DNA from: Pegea sp. RAD2-039
Taxonomy: Eukaryota; Chordata; Thaliacea; Salpida; Salpidae
Direction: 5' to 3'
Assembly: GCA_034620365.1 (NCBI GenBank)
Contig: JAQGEQ010000276.1
Location: 1 to 64,000 of the forward strand
DNA length: 64,000 nucleotides
Positions 51,001 to 62,263 of this stretch are shown here, in pieces. The notes under the pieces were generated by a model. That model was not told the DNA's origin, made no database searches, and worked only from the letters and a program-made list of their open reading frames with translations. The number at the start of each line of letters is the position of its first letter. The first letter of the stretch is position 1. Made by a program: the position numbers and the translations under genes.

Positions 51001-54000
51001 CAAATCAAAGATGATCTTTTAGAGTTTTGAAGAAGATCAAATCAAAGATGATCTTTTAGAGTTTTGAAGAAGATCAAATCAAAGATGATCTTTTAGAATT
51101 TTGAAGAAGATCAAATCAAAGATGATCTTTTAGAGTTTTGAAGAAGATCAAATCAAAGATGATCTTTTAGAGTTTTGAAGAAGATCAAATCAAAGATGAT
51201 CTTTTAGAGTTTTGAAGAAGATCAAATCAAAGATGATCTTTAGAGTTTTGAAGAAGATCAAATCAAAGATGATCTTTTAGAGTTTTGAAGAAGATCAAAT
51301 CAAAGATGATCTCTTAGAGTTTTGAAGAAGATCAAATCGAACATGATCTCACAATTAAATATGATGAAAAATCTGTTGAAAGAAGATTATCAAGAAATTG
51401 GAAAAGTTGAAAATTAATCGGATTAAAAAAGATTGAAAAGATAAAAGGAAGGAATAAAGAAGTTGTTTATAGTAAGTGGCGACATTCAGTAAGCAAACGT
51501 CGTTTCCCAAAACACTAGAAAGTGTATCTTCCTCGTTTACAAAATTCAATCAATTCTGACATTTAGGTTTAAAATAAAGTTGTTGAAAAATTACCTCACA
51601 ACGGAATACTTCAATGAGACATGCAGCAAGTGCTGGTTGTTGAGATAGTAGATGTTCATGATCATATTTGAAATTGAAAAGGTCATCAAAAGCTGAAATC
51701 AATTGAAATCAATAAATATTTCAAATATTCAAGAAAATTGAATTAAATGATTTGTTTACAAGAAAAAGTTGATAGAAAAATATTCGAATTACAAATTTAA
51801 TAACAAATTATTTATTGTAACTGAAATAATTTACTACAAAATTAGATTCGAAATTTAAACTTTTTTGGTAATTATAGAAATATTCAAATATTTTGAAGTT
51901 TGTAATTTGAATAACTTTCTTTGAAGTGTTTTGAGTGAAAGTTGTTAAGCAAGTTAAACATTTCAAAAGTTGATACAAACAGATCAACAAATGTTGAACA
52001 TTTTTCATTTCAATTTTAAATAATCAACATTTTTGTTGGTGATTAAACGACGAAGAAAAAGATGAAATATATATATAGATAAAAATGTAATTTTCATCAT
52101 AAAAGTAAAAGTTCTGCTGCTATCATCTGTAAGATGAAGAAAAGGTAAACAAGAACAAGAACTTGTCAAGATTTTGTCATCCATATTCAACGAATCAAAA
52201 TTTCTCAGAATTTAAAAAAGTTTTTCGAAGAATTGAAAAGATTTTGTGATTTTTTAGAAAACTCCAAAATATTTGAAGAAAAAAAAGTTGTAAGAAATTG
52301 AAATATATTTCAATCAGTTGCAGAAAGCTTATCAATATGTAAATATCAAAATTGTTCCAAACGCGAAGAACGTCAAAATAAATCATCAAATTTTCATCAC
52401 TAAACAAAAAGAAGTGAAAAAAAAAGTGAAAAAATAAAAGAAGAAAATAAAAGAAGAAAATGAAGTAATCGTAAATGAAGTTAGTTGGCTGGCAGGCAGG
52501 CATATATCGAAAAGTGAATTATCACAAGAGATGCAAGTGAAGATTTTATTCTTTTTGGTGATTGTGATGTTTTGTGAAAATGGAAGTAGTGAAGTTCAGA
52601 AAATATTTAAGAAATTATCAGGTAAGAAACAAATATTCAAATTTATTTGAAGCTAAATGGTTCAAATTATTAGAATCGAAAGTTAAGAGTAAAAATAAAT
52701 TGAATTTTGAGCAAATAGTAAATAAGTAGATGATATATGAGTTGATGTTAGTTACTTCATCTAATAAAATCTTGTGAAATGATATTTTCAACTAATTTGA
52801 ATATTTCAGCAAATTTACAGAAATGTGATATTCATCGTCTAATTGATGGTTTAAAAAACGTCATCTCAAGAACAAATATTTCATGTTTAAGTGAAAAACG
52901 AAGTAGCCAATCAGGGGATTGGACTTTGACAGTAAGATGCAAGTATACTTATTCATGTCCACTTGACCCAGCCAAAACACACCGCAAAGGTTTTATGGAT
53001 TGTGACCAACAAGGACAATGGAAAGGTATATGGCCAGATTGTCCCAGTGATAAGTTGGTAAGTTTTACATTCAACATTTGACAGTCATTTGATTGAAAAT
53101 GGTTTTTAGATGAAGTATATCATGTCGATAACAGAACAAAAACCACAAGCTAACTTCTTCAATAAAGTCATCTTCCAAAAGATTTGTAGCGCTCAAAAGA
53201 TATGTGAGAGATTCCGATCTATAGGTAACTGCAGATATCTCAGTAAGTTCAACTTCTGATTACTTCAAATCTTCTAAATTTTATTTGATAGGATACACAA
53301 AGACACCAAGAAGCCGATGGAACATCCAAAACTTTCAAAATCTGTGTATCAGTTGTCACGTGACCTTCTGCAGACCGATTCGACTTTTGTGAAGATTATT
53401 TTTCTCAAATAAATTACTTAATTAGAAAATTGAGTCATCAAAAGCTGTTTGAAAAGAATAAAGAGCTCGAAATAACTAATTGTCGAAGTATATGGCCACA
53501 AGCTACTACGAGTTGACATTTCACGAATTTTTCTTATTTGTTATAAGATATGACTGAAGTACAGATCTTTTGAAAGTTGTTAAAAGTTTAAATGATTTTC
53601 AATAAAAAAAAATAAGAAAAAGAAAATGAAAAAATGACAAACAAAATTGAATCTTCGACAAAGTATTTGACAACAAATGTAAACAAAGAAAGTTGATTCA
53701 ACTTTTTATTTATTAGTTTGTTTTACTTACATGGTAATACAGGAGAAGCTACTGAAAGTTGATTTGTAGAATTTTGCTGATCAATTTGTAACAGTATCTG
53801 AATTATCGTTAACAAGAGGGTTTGAAAAGATTGAACTTGCCTCAAAGTACTACCACACCACCATCTTAAAAGAAATTTGTTGTAAATAATGAATTTAAAA
53901 GTTTAAGTTAGTTACCTGTGTAGCGTTATTACATTCTTATCTGCATTTTGCTGTTTCTATAAAAATGTAAAAGTTTTGAAATATATCAAAATATTGATTA

Positions 54001-57000
54001 AAGATAAAATACGCGATGAAATGAAATTGTTTAAGAAGTAATCGTGTTTAAGCAGATTTGACAACAATTTCTATTAAATTGAAGTTAGTTACCAAGGAAA
54101 GAACAGTTGCTTGTAGAGACAACAAAATGTTGTGAGCAACTAAATGCTTTTCTAATATCGAACATAGATAAGCTGCAAATTTTGAAAGATCATTATTGGA
54201 AAGAGGTTTCAGATGATTTGTAAGTAGACTTGTAGGTCTGATTGGAGTTTGTATTTCACTTCTTTTTTCATTTGCAATAAATTTCAATTGAGTTAAAAGA
54301 GCTATAAGTAGTTGACAAGCGACACATCTGATTTCATGAGCACCATCAATCGTCAAACAACCTAACTCTCTTGCTGGCCATGATCTAAATACAAGATGGT
54401 TGATTCAACAATCAATTTCAACAACAAACTACCTGATGAAGTGAAGACAGATGCCAACAAGGACATCAACAACCATCAAAGGTGCCAATCGTTTCGAGAT
54501 ATTATCGTAGAAAGAAATACCACGATGTGATTGTTCGTGACGAGTTAGAAGTTCTTGGAGATAACCACTATCCGTACATAATTGAGTAGAAGATAGATGA
54601 GTAGTTGCTGATGCATATGTGAAAGATCGTGGTTGAGATTGAAGAAGATTTAGGATGGATCGGAGACAGTAAACAACTTGAGAAGTATCAAAAGGTTCCT
54701 ATCAAGAAAAGATTAGAAAGATATTTGATGAAAATCAAATTCCCACCTGATAGATGAAAGAATGAGATATGATCTCTCTTCCTTTCGAAGAAATCTCCCG
54801 GATTAGATGAAGATCACTCATCATAGATGAATCTGATGTTAAAGAACCAACTCCAGATGATCCTTTGATAAAGAGTAAGATGAAGTGATGAACAATCAAC
54901 CAATCACAAACCTGGGTTTGCTTCAATTGCACCTTCATCATCAAAACTGAAGAAAGAATCATTTAAAAGAAACTTCAATCACAAATTGAATGAACTCACG
55001 AATATTGAGAGGAATCTTTGAGAAGTTGTTGTAATCCTGCGTTAATACATTCATCAACAATCTTTTCAGCAGCTTCAAATAACTCGACATCTTCATAACT
55101 CGACCGAGTCAAGTCACTGACCAGGTTCCTACCATGACATGGTCACAATTGCTACCACCTCTGATTTAGTTACCTGTAACCCATCTTGGTTCTTGAAATT
55201 TCCTTCCACAGTGTATCCGGCATCTGCTCACTGCGAATTCGAGAAGTTTGTTAAAGATGTGAGAAAAGATGTCTTTAGGAAGAAGTTACTTTTGATCTTT
55301 ACTCTCAGGACTTTTCACTTTACAACTTTGATCTTTCACATAAGATTCCTGGTTAACAAAGAATGAAAGTGAAAAGAAGATATGAGAATTGATGTCTTTT
55401 ACCTTATTTACTTCATCTGGAAGACTTGATGAGAGATCTACAAGACACAAATTGGAAGATTTGAGAAGATTTGGAAGTTTTCTCACCAAATAACTTCTCA
55501 TTGAAAGGTGCGCTGTGTGTTGCTGGTTGTAAAAGTACTTGGAGATAAGGTTCTAGAATCCGTCCTAGGTCCTGAACATCTAGACATTGTCGTAACCACA
55601 AGTTGACCATGACAGAACTATCTACGATACCACTATGACAAATGTCTCCTAACACTGAAACATTCGACTCTTCACCGCCACCACGTGACAAGTGGTCGAC
55701 AAGCGCGAAGAGGCATCTGAAGATGATCTTGAAGGAAGACATCAAGAGAGGAAGACACAAACCTGCTAAATGTCTTGATTTGAGGATTTGCTGAAGATTT
55801 GAAACTTCTACAGCTTCGAATTAAGTGCCAAAAACGACAAAATCTTTCAACAGAAGAAACACGAATCATCTAGAGACTATGACGTCACTTGCTGAAAAAT
55901 GGATTTAGTGAAGAGTACTTTATCTGAAGAGAGAAGTTCTTCAAGTATCACATCTTCACACCAAAGATTTGGACATATAGAATGAGCTTGAGTTAATAAA
56001 CGAACAGCACAAAGATGTGAAGATCCAAACGCGGGATTTCCTAACACCTGTAAGATCAAGATCAAGACACTCTTCCAGATGTTGATCTTCAATTACCTCC
56101 CACAAGATCCTGCTACTCTGTTGGTAGAAGTCAGTTTGGTAAGTGACCATTTTGGCGTGGTAATGCTTGAAAGTGGACAAGGTGGTCACAAAGTTGCTGG
56201 TCTTTGTGGACAGTCTGTTTTGAGGAAAGGACAGAAAGTCGATAAGAGTAGATACGGAAGTCGCGAAGATATCAAAAGTTCCGGAAGATCGAGAGACATC
56301 AAAGTATTCACAAGAACACCACAGCAAAGATCGGATCCAAGATGGAAGATCACTGAAAGTAAATGAGATGAAGATCGGAAGTAGAAGATCTTTCAAACAC
56401 TCACTTGGTGGCAGAAGAGAGTTGAGAGCAGAGAGGAGGACTTCGAACAGGACTTTGTGATTTGGATCGAGATCTTTTGACAAGATCAACATCCGAAGAT
56501 TTACGGATTGGAGGTGGAGTAGAACATTTGATCAGTTTCGAGGTATGATCGTGTCTTCTTGAAGTTGTAATTTGATAGACAGGAAAAGAACTGAAATCGA
56601 CGATCAGTTGACAGATGACAGAGAAGACGGCTGAAATTGATGGATCGTTGATCTTTTGATCATCTGATCTGATCATCAGAAGAAGAAGAGTTAAAAAAGA
56701 TGAAGAGATGAAGAAGAAGAGGAACCTGTTGAGGTAATGCTGAGTGAAAGATACAAAGAAGGTTTGAAGAAGATTGTTACAATCAAATAGATCAGCATGA
56801 GATGATGTTAACTCCTGCAAAGCTCTTGTTCTCACTTCAAAGTCCTCAGACTTCTAGATGAAGATGATTATGAAGAGATGAAGATGTAGAAGAAAGATCA
56901 CCTTTTCATCTTTCAAAGTAGATTGTTGAACTGGTTGAGTATGACTGAGTAGTAGTGAGCAAGTCTCTAATGCTATCTTCATCTGTTTCCCTGGTAACTG

Positions 57001-60000
57001 TTTCGATCTTTCAACCAAAACGTTCAAGATTGAATGACAAACGACAGGAAGCCAAATAACCTGAACCTGTTGACAACCACGTGATATTCAACAACCAATT
57101 CAACCATGTAAACAACCATTTAAACCATGTAACCAACCAATTCAACCATGTAACCAACAATTCAACCATGTAACCAACAATTCAACCATGTAACCAACAA
57201 TTCAACCATGTAACCAACCAATTCAACCATGTAACCAACAATTCAACCATGTAACCAACCAATTCAACCATGTAAACAACCATTTAAACCATGTAACCAA
57301 CCAATTCAACCATGTAACCAACAATTCAACCATGTAAACAACCATTTAAACCATGTAACCAACCAATTCAACCATGTAAACAACCAATTCAACCATGTAA
57401 CCAACAATTCAACCATGTAACCAACCAATTCAACCATGTAACCAACAATTCAACCATGTAACCAACCAATTCAACCATGTAACCAACCAATTCAACCATG
57501 TAAACAACCAATTCAACCATGTAAACAACCATATGTAACCAACAATTCAACCATGTAAACAACCATATGTAACCAATATTTACATTTCAACAAAATCAAC
57601 TTTTGAAAGTAAATATTTCATCTTTATTTGAAATAATTTTTTTATTTTTTGTTTTCTGATTATTATCTAAATGAAATATTCAAACAACGACATCAAGAAC
57701 TAATTAATAGAAGACCAATACTTGATCTTCATCTTTTAAATGAAGCAAGTCTCAAGAACTTTGGAAGATATATTAAGATGATAACTGGAATTACTTAAAT
57801 GATTTCAAAACCTTCGTAAAAAATCTATCCGCTAGATGACAATCAAACTCAAATTTGACCAATCAAAATCTAGAAGACCCCCAATCACTTGAATTCAGCA
57901 ACAAATTTGAAAGTTTTCAAATTTTCTCTGTTAAATACCTCTAAATTATCGTCGACTGAAATAATTTTCAATAAAGTTGTAACAAATCCACACAAATCAC
58001 TCAAAGTAGGAATCATTACTTCCAAATTCACTATAGATATTTGATTATTGTGGCTTCTGGAAGTAAACTGAAGTGAGATTACTTCAACTAGAAGGATTAT
58101 TTTCTACTTTCCTTTCCATCGAGCAATCAAGTTGAATTGAGAAGCTAGAAACTTCCAAACTGTACCATCTTCCAGAAAACCAAAAAAAAGCTTGATGTTT
58201 TTGATAAGTTCGTCACGAGGTGGCGTTGTTTCGTGCTGAGCAGATGATTTCAAGTTCGAATTATTCCTGAAAAAATTCAAAAAGAATTTTTTAATAATTT
58301 GTTAAAAAATTCGGAAAAATTCTTTTTAATAAAAAATTTTGAAATTTGTTTAAAACTTCAGTTGATGAAAAACAAGAAAAAAAAAATCGATAAAAATTTG
58401 AAATGAGGAAATAAGTAGTTGAAACATTAAAGTAGATTTTGTTAGAGAGGTTTTATTATTCGTTTGAAATCAAATTTATCAAATAAATATTATTTAAAAA
58501 GATTGAACTTTCACCTAGATGTAGCTGATGATGGTGGTTGGTTTGAAGTTGTTTGATTCCAACTATTTGAGATTTCAAGCGCAATTTTCAACAGTCTAAA
58601 GGAACAAGGTTCAATTCGAAGATGATGAAGATGTTTACTCACCGAAAAACATTGATAAAAACATCTTCAATGATATAAGGTCCGACTTCTGGTTTATCTA
58701 ACAAACTGCTTAACACTTTCAAAGGAAATAATTGTTCTATAACCATTAAACGAGTTATCTTGTTCTAAAAAACAAAGTTTAACTGAAATATTTCAATATT
58801 TTTACAAATGATCTTATGAAGCAATCATGAATAAAACATTTGATTAAAATACAATTTCCAAATAATATTTCATAAATTTGAATACTTTGAAAGTAAAAAC
58901 AAAAGAAGATGTAATTACCAAAGTTCTATAGTAGCTCTTCAAGACGTTGACTTGTTTGAAGAAAAGTTTATTAAGACTTTCAACCAAAAGTTGATGTGAA
59001 TGTTTTTTAAAATATTCTCTAACTCTGGTTCGCAAAGCAATACTTGGATTTGAAACAAGCTTTGTCTGATCACAACCTTCGAAAGTATGAGATTTAGTGA
59101 ACACTTGAGTAATAATCTCTTTACACAAAGGCATCATTGAGAAAATCAAATTGAAGAGTTTGTAGATCGATTTTAAACATATATTCTAACAAATAAATCT
59201 CACCTAACAGCCAAGTGTAAAGTCTTCTGTTAAGAGACATGTCTCTTCTCAAAACACAAGTCAGAGATGCCACTAAAAGAACTGAGTATTTGTCTTTTGC
59301 TACTGTATTAGCAGAAAACGGGAAACAAATTATTAAAAAATCTAGAACAGCTCGTTGAACAAGAATATTTGAGTCTTGTATGGCATCAGATAATGCTAAG
59401 ATCTGTTTGAAAGCAAAATTAGTGTTTTATGGAGGTAAAAGATTTCATCAATTATATTTTAGCTGTTTCGTTTATTATTCAAACAATTTACTATAAAATG
59501 ATAATTGAATAGAACTTCACTTAAAAATAGTTTATTGTTTGAAAATGTCAATTGTTTTCAACATTTTCTATTTCATATGTAACTAAATTAGCTATTTGGT
59601 TTTTATATTCGTCAAAAAATTGTTGAAAAGTTGAAAATATTTGGCAAAAAATCAAAAGTAAGTATTTAGGAGAATATGAAAGTGAACAAATTGTTGTAAT
59701 CAAACAGAAGTCTGAATATTATATTTTCTTGTTAACACCTAACTTACCACTAACTCAGAATTATCTCCCAAGATAAAACTTTGATATGCAGTTGGCTGTT
59801 TTTTGTCAAAGTTTCTGGTAACAAATTGAATTGCTGATAAACGAGCTGATGATGATGATAAAGCACAATTCCACAAGCTTGTATAAAATTCACTTTTTCC
59901 AATATTGTTACAAATCTTTGAAAAAATTGCTTCTAGTCTTTCGAAGTTTTCTGAGCCGTCTTCTAATCCTAATAAAAAATGTTGTGATGAAATTTTACAG

Positions 60001-60974
60001 GAAATTAGAAATGAAAAATATTCAAAAGAATCTAGAACCTCGAGTTAAATACACAAAAAGTAAGTTAGCAAAAACATCAGTTACTAAAAGTTAATAGATT
60101 TGTAAAAAGCAACTTAATGAATTTTTTGTGACATTATTTTTCATTCATCAAGTTTAATTAATTTGAAAATTTGATAAAAAGTGAAAAAGAATTGAAAAAA
60201 GTTTATTAAAAGATAAAAAATTTCAACGAAAATAATTAGTTTCAATCATAATAATTAAGTAATGTTAACTACCTGGTAACAAACCAAACATCAGTCCATT
60301 TATACAAACAGATATCGATTTATCGAGAGGTACCAAAAACTTTTCAATTAAATTAAGTAAAATTGGCCGAACTTGCATTGAAGCATTGACATAGATTGGG
60401 AAAAAACCAGTACTAGAAAATAGAAGTTCTTGTTAGTTTTGTCTTCATGCTTAAATCAATTTCAAGTTGAAAAAGTTTGTATTAATTACTATCAAATGTT
60501 AATAAAGTTATCTTTCAAAAAAGCTTTTTAAGAATTCTTCTAAATATTTTGTATCAAATCTGGAGATAAGAAGCAAATCTTAAATGATATTTTTACCTAT
60601 AAATATATAAATCATTTATTAAATCATTCCTGTTCAAAATTTCAAAGATTGCTTTATACACATCCAGTGCTTTGATATGAACTCCTCCAGGAAGAGCTGG
60701 ATGCATACATTGAGCAAGACGTTTTCCAACTAACACTTTTTTCGGAATAACTTTAAACTTCGAGTTTAAAGCCTAATGAAGTAATAGAATTATTAGATTT
60801 GAATAAAAAGTGAAAATATTGAAAGTTAGAAACTACCTTTTGAAGTTTACCTAAGGCTGATATCAAATCAGCCCATTCATTAGAAGTTTCAAAACTTCGA
60901 AGGGCTTTTTCAACTGAGTTTGTATATTGTTTGTACTTTGGATCATCTGCTAATGATACTTCAGTTTTGAGCAT
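45058..60974 (-). CDS. DOP1: DOP1 (Dopey) family protein, multi-exon
   Basis: DOP1 proteins are very large scaffold proteins of Golgi/endosome membranes that act with MON2 and a flippase in endosome-to-Golgi traffic. The N-terminus is unmistakable: LADDPKYKQYTNSVEKALRS, EWADLISALGKLQK (human: KYRNYVAAIDKALKNFE, EWADLISALGKLNK). Early exons are exact: 60974-60837, 60772-60597, 60412-60273, 59968-59748, 59402-59204, with GKRLAQCMHPALPGGVH, GLEDGSENFERLEAI, LVQRAVLDFLIICFPF and DMSLNRRLYTWLLG. Later landmarks: LLDKPEVGPYIIEDVFINVF (near 58660), RILEPYLQVLLQPAT (near 55540), SFWRTVIDHLMAHDTTTFKD (near 46460), and the last exon, 45135-45058, ending LLERDFAETLT. There are more than 25 exons; middle ones were not all resolved. 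It hosts two tandem arrays and a nested gene. Confidence 0.93.
48888..51345. repeat. 37-bp tandem array (about 66 copies) in a DOP1 intron
   Basis: The plus-strand unit is GATCAAATCAAAGATGATCT followed by CTTAGAGTTTTGAAGAA. Copies are highly homogeneous, differing mainly by T or C at one position (GATCTTTTAG against GATCTCTTAG) and a few single changes. On the transcribed minus strand the array ends 12-13 bases before the acceptor of the DOP1 exon that starts at 48877. Repeats are contiguous with no spacers, so this is a minisatellite. Confidence 0.95.
52531..53392 (+). CDS. Small secreted Cys-rich protein nested in DOP1 intron
   Basis: Four phase-consistent exons, 52531-52621, 52810-53057, 53110-53242 and 53292-53392, encode about 190 residues. 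It starts with a clear signal peptide (MQVKILFFLVIVMFCENGSS). The mature part has about 12 Cys. The middle resembles a divergent sushi/CCP module: C-L-S-E, WTLTVRCKYTYSC, then MDCDQQGQWKGIWPDCPS, i.e. a Cys followed by G-x-W and P-D-C. The C-terminal third is basic with four more Cys (LCISCHVTFC). It lies on the opposite strand inside a DOP1 intron of about 2 kb (between DOP1 exons near 53730 and 51690). I do not recognise a named family. An extracellular or matrix role is an inference. Confidence 0.7.
57090..57590. repeat. 20/21-bp minisatellite (about 24 copies) in a DOP1 intron
   Basis: Units are AACCATGTAACCAACCAATTC (21 bases) and a 20-base variant with one C less, plus AAACAACCATTTAAACC variants. 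The array lies directly upstream, on the transcribed minus strand, of a TTGTCAACAG acceptor near 57065-57070. Together with the 31- and 37-bp arrays it is the third tandem array placed next to a 3' splice site. Confidence 0.95.
57600..57940. other. DOP1 intron remainder
   Basis: AT-rich intronic sequence between the minisatellite and the DOP1 exon near 57950 (which reads VNLEVMIPTLSDLCGFVTTL). No other feature is seen. Confidence 0.5.
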
Positions 60975-61210
60975 TTCTAATAAATTATTGTTTAAATATA
61001 TACACAACTAAAAAACTTATCAAATCTTTAAAATAAATAATGAAATGATTGCAGAAAAAAATAATCAAATTTAGAATTAGTTTCATAATTATTCCAAAAA
61101 AGCATTTTGAATATTTATTAGTTTATATTAAAAAATGATTTATAAATGATAACTGTTAATGTAATTTGAATTTCCTTAACCATATTTAGAATATAATCTC
61201 ACAGATATAA

Positions 61211-62263
61211 TTAATAATAGATAGTTCGAACTCTATGAAAAGGAAGGTGATCTGTTTCTTTTCTATGATTTCGTGCATAATCCCATAAATAAAAGTCTAA
61301 AGTAATTGAATTAACAATTTCTAATATCTTTTCTGCAACATTTCTTTCCAGAAGAACTTTTATAACTTTATCTTTTAAAATTTCAACAGCATGTATAGAA
61401 CATCCTCTAATTTCAACTTCAAATCCAGAACCATTTGTCATCACATTCAACTTATTCAGTTCACTTTTCAACTCATTTGAATAATTGAGAACTTTGAAAT
61501 ATTCTAAAGTTTGAGGAATCCTATAATCAGCAAACATTGTGATTTCATTAATATTTTTAAAATAACCTAAACCTCTACCTTCAAAGCACCCCCAAATATC
61601 AGCAATAATTATCTGAGCTCTTTTTAAAAAAGAATAAATGAAATTTTTAAATTGACAAATATCTTGTAAAGAAGTGAAATTTTCTCGTAAAATTTGTAAT
61701 AAAATTACAACATCATTATCACATGACTTGACACAATTCATAAAAGATCCCTCAAATTTTTCAATTAAAACTTCACCAGCTTCATTAATTGCTTTAGTCC
61801 TTTCTTCAATTAATGGAATTGATCCATTCGAATCTGACCGAAAAATATGAGCCAGTTCACTCTCTGTAACTGACCTCATGTATTGAGCACTACAAAATGG
61901 AATACCCTCATCTTCAGCTCTTTTTATAGCAGCAACTAAAGACCAGTACCCTGTATAACTTTTCCCATTATATCTAACAGAAAACTTGTCTTGGCCACTA
62001 TCAGGCCAAAAGCAAAAGTTTAATATATCAACAGCAAATATGAAATTTAAGGCATGTTCATCTGCAACTTTAGGATGTAGTTCATGATCCTTCCAATTTT
62101 TTAAAGAAAATTGATTCTGTATGAACTGATCTGATATTAAGACTGCAAGATTTGTTATTCCTTCAATATCAATTTTCACATGAACACTATTTTCATAAAT
62201 CTTTTTTGCACTTTCTCTAGGACTAAGAGCTTTACCAACAAGATTTATATTTTTAGAAAACAT
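61211..62263 (-). CDS. QNG1: Queuosine 5'-phosphate N-glycosylase (queuosine salvage, DUF2419)
   Basis: Releases queuine base from queuosine monophosphate so that it can be reused for tRNA modification; cytosolic and nuclear in studied eukaryotes. It is a single uninterrupted exon of 350 residues (human 341), matching the family end to end: SPRESAKKIYENS, NWKDHELHPKVADEHALNF, VDILNFCFWPDS, YNGKSYTGYWSLVAAI, GSFMNCV, YSFLKRAQIIIAD, the MFADYRIPQ motif of the active-site region, VEIRGCSIHAVE, LDFYLWDYAR and the terminal PFHRVRTIYY. The ATG at 62263 gives the usual start spacing. Every other protein gene here has introns, so its intronless state is unusual. It lies 237 bases upstream of DOP1 on the same strand. 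Confidence 0.97.
   Translation of the reverse strand: MFSKNINLVGKALSPRESAKKIYENSVHVKIDIEGITNLAVLISDQFIQNQFSLKNWKDHELHPKVADEHALNFIFAVDILNFCFWPDSGQDKFSVRYNGKSYTGYWSLVAAIKRAEDEGIPFCSAQYMRSVTESELAHIFRSDSNGSIPLIEERTKAINEAGEVLIEKFEGSFMNCVKSCDNDVVILLQILRENFTSLQDICQFKNFIYSFLKRAQIIIADIWGCFEGRGLGYFKNINEITMFADYRIPQTLEYFKVLNYSNELKSELNKLNVMTNGSGFEVEIRGCSIHAVEILKDKVIKVLLERNVAEKILEIVNSITLDFYLWDYARNHRKETDHLPFHRVRTIYY

Noticed and set aside
48888-51345. CRISPR-like regular repeat
   Set aside because: Units are contiguous with no spacers, the setting is an animal intron, and unit variation is of minisatellite type.
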